DNA of 64,000 nt from Chlorokybus atmophyticus. Its lineage: Eukaryota > Streptophyta > Chlorokybophyceae > Chlorokybales > Chlorokybaceae. A program made the position numbers and the translations under genes. Where the stretch lies: NCBI GenBank assembly GCA_009103225.1, contig RHPI01001946.1:133484-197483 (forward strand), written 5' to 3'. The notes under the pieces were generated by a model. That model saw only the letters and a program-made list of their open reading frames with translations, had not been told where the DNA came from and made no database searches. Position 1 is the stretch's first letter; the number at the start of each line of letters is the position of its first letter. This document shows positions 33,397-45,255 of this stretch, in pieces.

Positions 33397-34138
33397 TCCT
33401 TTTGGGTATGCTTGTTGGTGTGTGTTTCAAGAGTCTGTTGATAATATCTTTGCATGGTAGCATATAACATGTAACAGCAAATCAAGCAAGCTACCTGCAA
33501 GTGTAGGACAAGAAAAAAGCATGCAGGACAACGATGCAAGGCACGCTGTTGAAGGGCCAACGCAGAGTTTGATGGTGTGCGATTGCTGACCGTCGCAGTG
33601 CTCAACTGTATCAGTATGCAAGCTGTGCCTGCTGTATACAAGTGTAACAATGCAACCATGTTCACCAACTTGCTAGAGCAGCTGTGAACCGGAACGAAGT
33701 CAATCAACAAGCACCAACCGAAACCACCAGTTTGTATAAAGTCAGCTGTCAACAACTGCCAAGGGTACCCAAGCATTGCACAAACTGCTGCTCAGTCCTG
33801 ACAGCAATAATGACACAAGCACTCAACACAGCAACAGCCATGACAGAATTACAGTCGCATCAGCAGCAGCGACAAGCATAGCAAAGTACACCTGCACAAC
33901 GCGGCCAATGCAAGTACAGTGGGAGGCAGCCGATGAGAAGGGGAAGGCCATACGTATGTACAAACGTACACAGGTATGGCTACAGTGCACGCCGCTTACT
34001 AATACTCTCACAAAAGGTCTCATCAAGTGCCAGCTGGCAATGAGGATCTGACCAACGCCAACCAACTCTCAAGGACGCGCATGCACAGCGCTACCTTGTT
34101 TGACAGTAATGCAACACTGGCAGATGAACAATAGATGC
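33397..34138. other. Intergenic
   Basis: Between the start of the adenylate-kinase-like gene and the 3' end of the protease gene, both on the minus strand. No recognisable gene or repeat. Confidence 0.6.
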
Positions 34139-35889
34139 CTAAGACCCTGATGGCTTCCGGTTGACCCTGTTGCCTTTGCGATCGAACTCTCTCAGGTTGG
34201 GCTTGTTCCAAAATTCACCTCTGTGTCCGGACGGAAGCTCGTCATTCTCCACAAATGCTTTGGTCTCCTGCCCTCGGAAAATCGTCACTATAGCTGGATG
34301 AGTTGTCCAGGACCACAGGGGGAAGCAACCTTCGGCACCCTCCTGATCTATGCTGTAAGGCGTCAGTGTCTTCACCACCAGCGGGTACTTGCTGGCCTAC
34401 AAGTAGCAGCAACACAGAGCTGTCATACCTTTGTCATACCCAACTTACTACAAGAGGTGAAAGATTTTGTTACCTCGATATCTATGCTCCCACCTCCGCC
34501 AGTCGCAGATGCATTCAACTCCACTCTACTGATCCTACGCCTGTGTCCATCCCGCACAACAGCCACATGGATGTCTTCAGTGTGCATGTTACATATCCAC
34601 ACATACTTGGCTGGGATAGAAAAGTAAGCTCGGGTCTGAACAGCATTCCAGTCGCTCTCTACAAATCTCATCGTTGCTGACACAGCCGCTATCTTCTTCT
34701 CCTCGAGACCAGGTTTTTGCCTTGTTTTTCCCGTATAGTTTCCTGTAACGTCAGACAATGTTGGCTGTGTGGAAGTGACCTTGCTTTGCCTCAGCGTCTG
34801 AACGTTCATAATCTCAGAAGCTTCCTGAAGCAGCTTTTGCATCCGCTGAAGAGCAATGTGGCAACCGAAGTTTTGGATTGTGGACTCATCAGTCAAATGG
34901 AAGCCAACCAACTTGCCACTTGAATCAAACAACGGCGCTCCAGGCGAGCCACGAAATAGACCAGGTGCAGTTACAACATCTTGGGTTTCACTGGCGCTGT
35001 CGTCACTGGCGCTGTGCTGCACTTTGACCATTGACACTTGCAGCACGGGCTTGCCATCCACCAGCACGCCTTCGCCATACTGCAGAGTCAATGCAAGGGT
35101 TACTACAGTTTACCTCTCTGACATCATTGCCAAGGTTGAGCAGATCCATAAGCACTTCTCGTGCACACACATTAGGTTCCCACAGTACATATCACTGACA
35201 TGGGTTGCAAATAGCACATCGTCGGGCTTCAGCTCACAATCCTGGTGGTTTTGTCCATTCGACTGCAGGTCCAATCTGGTTGTTTTAGCATGGACGTTCT
35301 CAATGTACACTATGGCAACGCCTCCTGACACTCGCTGAACACTCTCCGAGCCAGGGCGGCAGAAATCGCGCACATAACGTCTCACACAAGCTGTTCGACT
35401 GGCAGGCACCTCCTGGCTTTCCTGCTTGATATCGGGCTTGATGTCATTTGCAATTCGCCCCATTGCAAAGCCAGACTCTGGGCACGTAAACTGGACTCGG
35501 CTACATGTGTATTGGTGAGCACCAAGTTGTTGCCAAGATGGACAGCAGTGCCACGGTCATCACCCGCGACCAGTAGTCCCACTGAGTCTATGACCTGCAC
35601 AGCCACATCAGCTCCAATGATAATGCCATGCGGACATGCAAGAAGCAATGTCATTGGCTTGTGATCTCACACGTGGTAGGTGCTTCTTGAAACGTTCCAT
35701 GCCCTTGTCTACAGGCCAGGGCATATTCTCAGGGCCACCCAGAGCCGGCACCCAGAAGAACGCACGGTCACATTCCTGCACTTTGGTGCTCAGCTTTTTT
35801 CCTTGAGCATTTTGCCACTCCGTCACATCGCTGGAGCTGGAAAGCTTTGTCCACTGCCAACCAGGAGCCCAGTCTGTTATTGATACTGC
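34139..35889 (-). CDS. Trypsin-like serine protease (S1/HtrA-type fold), frameshifted
   Basis: Sure exons are 34396-34139 and 35079-34474, joined in frame. Further 5' coding lies at about 35500-35190, 35610-35500 and 35889-35690. The His motif is in GTAVHLGNNLVLTNTHVAE; the Ser motif is in GLFRGSPGAPLFDSSGKLVG, as in Deg/HtrA and other trypsin-fold proteases. An LDLQSNGQ stretch between them may carry the Asp. After the protease come a Ser/Gly/Lys-rich part and a C-terminal domain with WICNMHTEDIHVAVVRDGHR. At about 35500 the frame of LVLTNTHV and the frame of RVQFTCPESGFAMGRIANDI differ by one base with no usable intron between them. This is either a base-call error or a disabled gene. The 5'-most exon (DVTEWQNAQGKKLS) is one of two tandem copies. 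The true start was not found. Confidence 0.6.
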
Positions 35890-36605
35890 ACACAGATTCA
35901 CTTGCAATGCGATGCATTGCAACCATAGCTCAAGTCGTCAGGCTGACATGCATCAATGACAGGCATCAGCTCACTTGTGGATGCTCATATCCTGCCGCTT
36001 GACTGCTTATGCACGCCGCTACGTGTATTGTCAGCCTGCACATCAAGCGCTCGATGTGGATTTGAGATTCAGCACAAGCACTGCAGCCCAGCAAGCAGAG
36101 CCAATCGCAACCCACGTTCCGTTGTGACAAGCAGGTAAGCAGAACAAGCATCAATATTGCAAGGAGCTGGCATTGACCTGGGTATGGAATGGACCCTTGA
36201 TGCAGATAACCGTCGGCTGGCGAGAAGCTGTGCTTGCGAGCCAGTTGAACCTGAACGACATGTGCAGAAACATGCACGGGGACAATCCTGCGCCTTGGAG
36301 CTCAATCTCTTTCCCTGCGCATTTTGCCACTCCGTCACGTCCTTAGACTTAAAAAGCTTTGTCAACTGCCAAACAGGAGATCAGTCTGTCATTTATATTG
36401 CACAGACTTTGAGTGCGATGTAGCATTCATTGCTCGAGAGAAGCCGACATGAATCATTCAGGAACCAGCTCACTTGTGGACGCTGAGATGCTGCCGCTTT
36501 ACTGCTTAGGCACGCCGCTACGAGCATTGTCTGCCTGCACAACAAGCGCTCAATGTGGAACTGCAAAACAAGCACTGCAGCCCAACAAGCAGAGCCAATT
36601 TCTAC
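35800..36605. repeat. Diverged tandem duplication, period about 505 bp
   Basis: About 35800-36110 and 36310-36605 align over about 300 bp, with most bases conserved. They share the antisense of a coding block (DVTEWQNAQGK then K/R, LS) and the stretch GCACGCCGCTAC...CAAGCGCTC. Both copies keep the shared reading frame on the minus strand, so an exon was duplicated upstream of the protease gene. Confidence 0.85.
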
Positions 36606-37982
36606 CCCACGTTTTTGCTGTGACAGCTAGAAGCTAGAAGCTGTACTTGCGAGCAATTGGCACCAACATGTGCAGTAATCGCCACCAAGCAGGCCAAATA
36701 CATATGCGACGTGCGTTTGGCAAGTGAAGTGCACAATTGCGGCAGTAAGTAAACACATGAGCTAGGAACATACCGACGTAAGTCTTGGACTCAAGCAGCT
36801 GTCACCGCAAGTCACTCTAAACAGCTGGAGTCGAGAAGCCAAGCGCCACTTCACCAGTAAACAACGGCCAGCAGCACCTGCACGTATGTCAGGTTGTCAT
36901 GCACGTCCTGTGCAGCGTTGCAAGCCCCTAGACGCCCCCCAGCAACAAGGCCTTGTGCTGCTGTGTTGAACTTGGCCAAGAAGCAACGTGTACCAGGCAG
37001 GTTACAGGCAGAATGTCGCAGGCCAGCTGCAAAAGACATACCAATTCATGCGACTCATGCAAGGGTCAATGGCCTACCGCACACATGTAATCAAACTAAC
37101 ATAGCAAAGCTGACGTTCATAAAAGCTCAAAAGCTAGCACACAGGCAACAGGCACGCACAGCAAGACAGAGCAGCGGTGCTGGCCACCACTCCTCAACAT
37201 CATGGACAGTCGAGACTCACATACAAGCAGTTACGGTTCGGTCACCAACAACATGTGTACGGTTGCTGTTGTTCTAGCTGAACTAAACGGGCAACCTAGC
37301 CTAAGGCAGCATTGTGCCAGAGGGAGCCCCTTTTTGAGAGTCCTGCCGCAACAACAGCACAGACTGCGCCCTGTTCAGCTCTACTGGGAGCACCTTCACA
37401 AAAGCCACCGCTCAGTGATGTATTTCCTGTATTCTAATAAGATGAACTCAACTTGCCGCAAGCATGCACACAGACGGCACCGCCGCCGCCTCCCACACAG
37501 CAAAACTGTGGCTTCCAGCAACAATCAAGGCCTTTGTGTTAGGTACTGTTGCTGACAGTGGAAGCTTCGCAACGCTGTGTCCCAAGCTTGCAACAGCGTT
37601 GCCTAGCATTGAGCTTGCCAAACTTGCCATTGGTTGCCATGCATCGTTTCACTGTCAGTAACTTCCTCAAAAGGCCTTGCATGTTGCTGACAGTGAAGGA
37701 AGCTTGGCAAGTCCAAGTGACGCACCATTGGAGACTGCGTCACTCGGACGTCTTGCCAAGCAGCATTTGCCTTGGCTCGATTTGACAAGCCGATGTCGAA
37801 CTCGACTTGCCAGACATGTCTGTTATCGGTATCTGTTACGATATCGGCAAGTATGTTGCAAAACTGCGATTTCAAGCCAGAGAGTTGATATCACTAGCAG
37901 CAACAGCGGCGGCGGCGGCGAAGGAGTAGGAGCAGGAGGAGCAGCTGCGGAGAAGCGCGGTGGTGTCCTTGTCATTGTTGAC
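36606..37982. other. Intergenic upstream of the OTU gene
   Basis: No domain-bearing frame. The GCTTGCCAA/TTGGCAAG-like motif recurs around 37560-37810 in both orientations. A GGC tract at 37905-37920 lies 63 bases before the OTU ATG. Confidence 0.55.
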
Positions 37983-39324
37983 ATGGAGGAGCAGGTTGCG
38001 GCAGAGCTGACGGCCGCGAGGCTGGGTGACGGCGACGCCGCTGAAAGGGTGAGCTTGACGGCGCGCCCGACATGCTGTCTACTGCTGTGCAGACTGTCAA
38101 TGCGGTTGCTTCGCAATGTTGATCGCACACAAACTACATTGCATGCGAGCATGCAATGATGATGCATGCTAAGGAACTGGAGTGTTGGTCACACCGGAAA
38201 CGCATGACAGCTTAGTTCATAGTCGCGCACTGCATTGGTTGCTTAGGGCAATGAGGAGGATGAGGAGGATGAGGAGGACATGCAGGCTCGTCACAGGCGT
38301 GAGGCGAAGGCCCTGCAGGCACGCATCACAGGCATCAAGAAGGGCATACCCAAAAATAACAAGGAGAAGAAGAAGGAAGCAGAGAAACAGATCCTCCAGG
38401 TGAGAAGGATGCGAAGTATGGTTATTTGGCAGATTGGCGCATACACATGTTAACAAAGATGATGACACCTTTCCACTGTGCATGCAGCTGGAAGAGGAAA
38501 TGCGTGCGAGGCACGCTTCTGAGTTGGCGTCTTTGCACAACCGCCCTTCCAATATTGCTCGCAGTGAAGGAACTACCGGTGATGCACCCGCCTCCACGTC
38601 CAACAGCAATGCCAACATCACCAACAATGATGATATCACCCAAAACAACAACAGCAAGACACAGACGAGGGCGCAGAAGAGGAGGATGGACAAGGCGAGG
38701 AAGGAGGCGGAGAGGGATGCGAGGGTAGAGTTGGAGAAGGCGGAGGCGGGTCCGGGCGAGGGCAGCGTGGAGAGGGATGCTTTGGCTGCTGCTTTGGCAA
38801 AGGATAACCTCGCCATCCGCGACATCCCTCCTGATGGCCACTGCATGTTCCGTGCGATAGAGGACCAGCTGTCCCGCATACACAACAACAATAAGGAGGT
38901 GTACTCATACTTAGTGCTGCGCAGCAACACCGCCGAGTACATGCGCGCCCACCCAGACGACTATGCCCCGTTTGTGGAGCCCGACGATGGCGAACAACCC
39001 AACGGTGACAATGTGGACTTTGGGGCGTATTGCGACAAGATGGGTGGCACCGCTGCGTGGGGAGGACAGCTTGAGCTTCGGGCCCTCGCGTGCATGTTGA
39101 GGAGGCCTATACATGTGCACGCGGTGGGGCTGCCTCTTGTTGTAATGGGCGAGGAGTTCGCCTTGCCCGACACGCAACCTCTCAGAGTTTCGTATCACCG
39201 CCACGCTTACACGCTGGGAGAGCACTACAACTCCATCATTGAGGCTGATGAGGAGGGGGCTGAGGTGGATGTGGGGGACTTGGGTCGGCATGAGGATATT
39301 GAGAACGGGGACAATCATAGGTAA
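37983..39324 (+). CDS. OTUD6: OTU-domain deubiquitinase, OTUD6 type
   Basis: Cysteine protease that removes ubiquitin; OTUD6 members have been linked to ribosome and translation control. Exons 37983-38048, 38247-38399 and 38488-39324 join in frame to 351 residues. The N-terminal half is charged and probably coiled coil (EEDEEDEEDMQARHRREAKA, a Lys-rich stretch, EEEMRARHASELASLH), then a Ser/Thr/Asn linker, then AQKRRMDKARKEAERDARVE. The OTU domain starts at IPPDGHCMFRAIEDQL with catalytic Asp and Cys near residues 187-190. It ends with the catalytic-His block HYNSII near 320. This architecture (coiled coil plus C-terminal OTU) is that of OTUD6A/B. The start is the only early ATG, close after the GGC tract. 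The last 156 coding bases also appear at 30834-30989. Confidence 0.93.
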
Positions 39325-42182
39325 AGAATTCGTGGCCAGGCACATGACAATACATTGTCGGCGAGTGCAGTTCACACTTGTTGTTTTGCGGATGCTTTTC
39401 TGAGGTCTCACTCGACTGGATTTACATGTTATGGCAATGTTTTGTGGCTGTCGTATTTGGCATGTAATGGGTGCGATCTCTGTGTCATGCATGCATTCGC
39501 CTGGCACTGCATGCTTGCTGCTGCATACACAGGCACTAACAGCTTTGCATGTTGTGTACAGTGAAGTACCGCAGTAGCGCACAACGCATGCATCTGTCAC
39601 ACGCACAGCGTACTTCAGAAACCATACCACAACTCTACCACCGCCATGCTATGTTTACATGCCACACCAACCTACTCTCATCTAGCAACCCCCAAGGTCC
39701 CTTCAGGCAGGCAGGCAGGCAGGCAGGCACGTGCAGCACCTGCCATAATATTGATTAAGCCAGTGCCAGTGAGGGCGACCATTAGGATGTACAACAGGAC
39801 TCCGCACGACCCCATTTCTCCACCCTTTCAACCCACATGTGCGTGTATGCTTTGTTGTCACTTGCTGTTACAACCTCTCTGTCATTACTAATACAAAACA
39901 CGTGCAGTCATGCTATGTAGTGTTCACCACACCTATACAACGCACGGTACACATAGGATCACACAGGTGCGTGTGTGAGGTGTGCAGCTTGTGGCATGTG
40001 TACACCATGCATGCAATCGCCACATTGATGCGTGTGATAGGTATAGGCAGAATGATAGCATATACCTACCTTTTGTATAGTAGTGCACAGGATGCCATGC
40101 TATGCCATGTGTGGAACGCGTGCTATGAGCGTGCTCAAGCATCAAGGCTGGCCCAAGCCCTTGGTATGTTGTGCTATGCTATGCACACACCATCACTTAA
40201 CCGCATCCATGGTAAAGCAACGTGCTCCACACAACCAGATCCATAGCCAAGCCCATAGCGTCAACAACCCCACCTAATAACCCATGATCACGTGAAAGGG
40301 AGACGCCACGATCAGCAAGTTGCCATGCAAGCACCTGCCAACTGTGGCCACTAGCTCTTTATGCCGCCGACTGCGAAGCTTACTGCAAACGGCATGCACT
40401 GATGCAGTTGCGACATGTACACGTCGGACTGCGTGGCCTATGGCGGCGGGGGCTGGTCATTGTCTGCATCAGCATTGTCGTCGTCGTTGTCGTCCATTTT
40501 CCTACCAAACCCACATGCCATCTGCGTCCTGACCACAGCCTTTGCCTGCCTATATGCCATTCTAAAGTAGTTTGCCAGGTCTACCTCAACTGCCACTGCT
40601 TGCTGCCCTGCCTTCTTGCACGCACATAGGTCCAGCCCCCATAGATCAAGCTAGCTTTGTGGTGGTCTTGCTTGTGGCGTGTTTATGTGGATTATCCACA
40701 CATTCAAGTCCATTGTTGCTTGTTTATTGCTTGCGTTCTTGTATTCTGGCCCGTTATCTCTACCATATGCAGCCAGCACGTACAGTCAGTCAGCACCATG
40801 CACACACAGCTTGGATAAAGGCAAGTGTAGTCAACACATGTGGTGCGCAGTCAGTATGCATCATGCCACCCGCATGTCCTTCAACACACAACAGTGTCGC
40901 GTATTGTGTGATCATCATTATCCGCCTTCTCCTGCATATCGTGCACGTCATCCACAGACCTAAGCCAACACACATTAGCAAACACAAAACGATGCAGACA
41001 GGGGTGCATCGTGCATGAGTGATCCAATGCGGGCCATGCGACAGCCACGCCGTGCATAAGAGTGTCTCAGTTGCCATCCACATGTAGAATGGCAGCGGCT
41101 GGAGCGGCAAGGGCAGTCACACTAGTATGAGCTAGCACGAACTCACCAGACCAGAACCCGCGGCGCAAACACATAGGATCACAAGTAGTGCGTAAAATGA
41201 TATACTGTGGATGATATACTATGGATGACATGACAGCCATGCGGGCACACTGGGTGAGGCTACAAGCCTGCGGCCGCAGCTGACTCGTTGCTGTGTTTGT
41301 ACAAAAGGTATATGCTATCATTCTGCATATACTATCACATGCATCAATGTGGCAGTTGCATGTGTTGTAACAAGCATGGACGCCTAATAGGCTCGACCCA
41401 GTTTTTGAGTAAAGATGAACTGTTGCTACCATGGCTGTTGCTGTAGTTGTACAGAACATTGAAGACACTATTGCGTGCTTGCAATTGTGCATCACACACG
41501 TTGGTACATGATACACAAAACACGCCAACAACACACATACTTACCTAAGTACTTTACACACGTTCGACCACCGGGCTACCTACTGCACTCACTCTACAAC
41601 TACCCCACCCTGTTAGACATGCATGCGCAGTCATGGTTACCTGCATCATGGGTGTTGTTGGTGGGTCGATGCCCAGCGAAGCAAGTTTGCGGGTACACGC
41701 GAGGAAAGGAAACTCTTACTGGCGGTACTGTGTGGACACCATGTATGATGAACCGGCTAAAACAGCTGGACAAATTTTGAAATCAACACAAGGTGGAATG
41801 TATTGACGGCCATGTATTGGATAGAGCTATGCACCATTGTACTTGAAACAATGGACAACTGTGCAGTTTGATTTGTTGAACACATGGCTGGTAAAGCCAG
41901 TGTCAGTAGGCAACTGCAGCCAGATAGCCACACCACACCTTCCAAACGCAGTTGTTCCCATGCATACTCCAACTTGTGCGCACTGCAAGCCATCATGTAT
42001 GATGTCACCTTCCAAGGTAATTCCTGGTACTGCACAGCAGCCTGCATGCAATCCACTGGCAGGCACCACAGTACATTTACACCAGACATACTCCAGGGAA
42101 AATTTGGTGACAAGGCAAGCACGGCAGCTAGAAACAACCCTGCTGCTGACAGCAAACAGAGGTCTGCTAGCAGTTGGCCTGT
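39325..42182. other. Gene-free 2.9 kb between convergent genes
   Basis: Many 60-150 codon frames on both strands but none with domain features; base composition is even and there is no splice-linked coding. Contains (GCAG)n at 39704-39728. A large non-coding spacer, or a gene family I cannot see. Confidence 0.5.
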
Positions 42183-44889
42183 CTACGTGCTGACGGTGTG
42201 CTCTGCGGTGGTTTCGGGAATGCTTGCACCAAACAGCCGCAGGTTTCTGTCCATGGATGCAACAGCAAGAAATTTGGCGTCCGGTCCAAACTTCACACTG
42301 GTAACCTTGCCCGTGCCGGAGTTGTCGGGGAACGTCTTAACAACACTCCAGTCCTGCTTGACATTGTACACACGCGTATCCGTGCCTCCAACACCCAAGT
42401 ACAATCCAGAGTAGTCGAACTCCACCACATTGACCGATGTTGCCTGTTCAGTAACAGGGTTAATTTCAGAAACAGCAAAGCTCAGATTATTTTCATTGTC
42501 AAGGTAGGCACAATGGAGATATCTGAGAAAAGTGTACAACAGCTCCACACAACAACACAGAAACCTTGTAACACCTGCGCGTGTACATCGTGTCCTCACC
42601 TGAATGTTGCGGAAGTTCTTGAGCTTTCGCAAATCCCATAGCTTAACGCCATCCGCAGCAGCAGTGGCGAGGTAGTAACCATTTTCGGAAAAGGACAGGC
42701 TGGTCACAGTCCCCGTATGCCCCTCAAACTTGGCAACGTTGGCCTGGGATTTCACATCCCAGATGCGCACTAAAGATTCAGTGGTGCCAGTCCCTAGGAT
42801 GAGCCCATCAGGATGAAAAGTCGCACATGAAAAGCCTCCTGTCATGCCAGGATCCGTCACCTGCAAGCCAGCTCGATTTGATGTTTGCTAGCGCATGTCA
42901 CGCTGGCTACTGCATAGCTCCATGACGCTACCAGCACATGGCCACAGCCACTGGCCAGCATCCACCACAACACGCATGCAACCCATCATCCTTACAGATC
43001 CCCTCAGCTACAATATTCATACCTGGCTCAAACAAGCTGCACTCTCAACATCGTAGAAGCACCAAGTCTTGTCTATGGATGCAGTCACAAAGTAATTCCC
43101 AGTTGCGTGGATAGACGCACCTGTAACCTGCAGATAAGACACAAGATCAGACCATCCGCCTCCAACAACTGTCAAAGCAGCAAGTGTGTGCAAGCTGAGC
43201 ATGTGAATTGTTTACCTCTGCCTTGTGGTCCCTTAGGACATGCACGCAATCATAGCTGGCGCCATCCTCTGCAGCCCTCCACAGCCTTGAGCTTTTGTCT
43301 CCAGAGCAAGTCAGAACCAGTGGCGCTTTTGGCAGGAACTTTGTGGCAGTCACCTGATAAGTGTGGCAGTCAGTTAAAGGTGAGACATGCGCAGATTAAT
43401 TGCGCCACATAGCCACTTCGACGACACTGGTAAACATTTCACCATGCCCACCTTCTTGGTGTGGCCAGCAAGAGTGGCTACAATCTTTCCGCTGTCCAGA
43501 TTGAAAACGACAGCGTTGGTATCGACACCACCGGTAACGAACATGTGCGAATCGGTCGGGTGTACGTCCACGGACAAGATGCCGGGAGCTGTGGTTTTGT
43601 GCAGAGGGTGGGATGCAATTTGTGTATGCGAATCCAGGGCTTCTGGGGTAGCAAGCGTTGGGGAGACCTGCACACACAGCATGGTGTGTGGGTGAACAGT
43701 TGTCGTGCTCCCTGCTTCAGCAAGTGTGATGTTGATGCAGCCTCCTTGCAAGGTACCTGTCGCTTCTTGCGAGCCTTGGAGAGAGTGGTGGACGTTTCGG
43801 TCATCTCTTGAATGACTTCAGGGGTGATGCCGGCCTTGGCACGCTTAGCTGCTGGTGCATCTGCTGCTCCCTCATCCTCTGCGGCCCTCTTGCCATTGGC
43901 CAGAGGCTCCGCGCGCTCAGCTATTGCCAAAGCTGCTCGCAAACTCTCATTTTCCTTGTGGATCCTAGCAATAACTCGACACGCCGCATCATGCTGCACA
44001 GAAGGAAGGGTGTTGTTGTTTAGATCTTTAACTAGATAGCTCAAAATCCAGCTTAAAGTATATGCATACAAGCATGACAAACCTGATAAAGTGCATGACT
44101 CAGCTCCTGTCGTACAGCATCAAGCTGCTGTCGCAGCTGATGAGTCTCAAGCATGACTGCATCCCACTCCTGCAACGGACAACCAGGTCACTGCATGCGA
44201 TATGCAGTGGATAATGTAGGTGGCATATAACCGGTTGTATCCTCCCGTGCATTGAGCTCAAGGTACAACACGGCGCTTACATTCTGAAACAAGCTGAGCA
44301 AGCCTGGGATGCTAGTAGCTGAGACTGGGCGTGGCTTGACAGCCTTATTCGTCTTCAACGACAGCAAATCATCTTTGGACAGAGGTTCATCCGTCACAGG
44401 GCACTTGCCGTGCTCCTGTTAGACCAGCAAGATAGGTTCACGAAGAGCGTTTGTTTGCCCGCTTAACCACCCTGAATGACACCAAGCCCATACTCACTTC
44501 AATATACTTCTCCACAAGGCGCCTCTCAAAGAGTAGGCCGCTTGTCTTTGCAACCACAGGGTCTTCAGGCGTGGAGCCGGAAACTGCGCGAGCACATTCG
44601 CAGCTCACGTAGGCAAACAAACAGACTTGCAGCCACCAACAGCATGGATGTTCAGTTGTTTCATCGCATAACGCGCCGGTAATGCAAGTACACAGACACA
44701 TGATGCAACCGTTAGCATGACCTAAAATGTCCAGCAGGCTTGATATGGCGTTCTTAACAGGTTGATATCGCACGAAGTGCATGAGTGGGCGCCTTGGCCA
44801 ACCCTGAGCGATGGCCGTCATGTGCAACACGCAGAGCATGAGAAGCTGCAAGTTTGAGCAATCTGAGCACCCTCACTTGCACAAAACAT
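42183..44889 (-). CDS. PRP19: Pre-mRNA-processing factor 19 (U-box E3 ligase with WD40 repeats)
   Basis: Core of the Prp19/NineTeen complex, which activates the spliceosome and ubiquitinates partners in the nucleus. Exons 44889-44877, 44583-44498, 44415-44281, 44169-44083, 43993-43757, 43667-43452, 43353-43216, 43127-43023, 42860-42600, 42443-42183 join to 512 residues, the normal length. The U-box begins at the N-terminus: [52 protein letters not shown] Prp19 coiled coil follows ([20 protein letters not shown], then [18 protein letters not shown]). The C-terminal WD40 propeller has [51 protein letters not shown], and [20 protein letters not shown]. The first exon has only four codons. Divergent from the MAM33 gene with 366 bp between the two ATGs. 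Confidence 0.95.
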
Positions 44890-45255
44890 GGTGGAGGAGC
44901 CAACGCAATTAAGCAGTCAGCTGTCCTGCGTTACTGTTGTCTGTAGATGCACCGCCCCGCAGACGCCTGCGGCAACCACCGCCGCCGCCGCCTGCACCGC
45001 TGCCGCCGCCGCAAGAGAGCAACTCAGCTGCAGTGCAAACCCTAGACGCTGCACACGCACCGACATAATTAAGCACGTCTGTCGGTGCATGGCCCACACT
45101 AAAGCCCGCGACTGCCACGACTCACCACCGACGCAGCGGCTGCAATCTGTCGGCTGGTTCCGTTACAAGCCCGCCTTTTTGAGGCGAGACCAAAGAATCG
45201 CAGCCGCCGCATTGCTGTGGGCATAGCTGAGTTGGGCATTATTGTCATTGGCATC
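44890..45255. promoter_or_regulatory. Bidirectional promoter region between PRP19 and MAM33 genes
   Basis: 366 bp separate the two start codons. It holds a CCG tract at 44978-45013 (GGC in PRP19 sense) and a telo-box AAACCCTA at 45037-45044. No TATA-like box is obvious. Shared control is inferred from the short head-to-head spacing. Confidence 0.65.

Noticed and set aside
43387-43811. Plus-strand frames across 43.4-43.8 kb
   Set aside because: Shadows of PRP19 WD40 exons on the minus strand.
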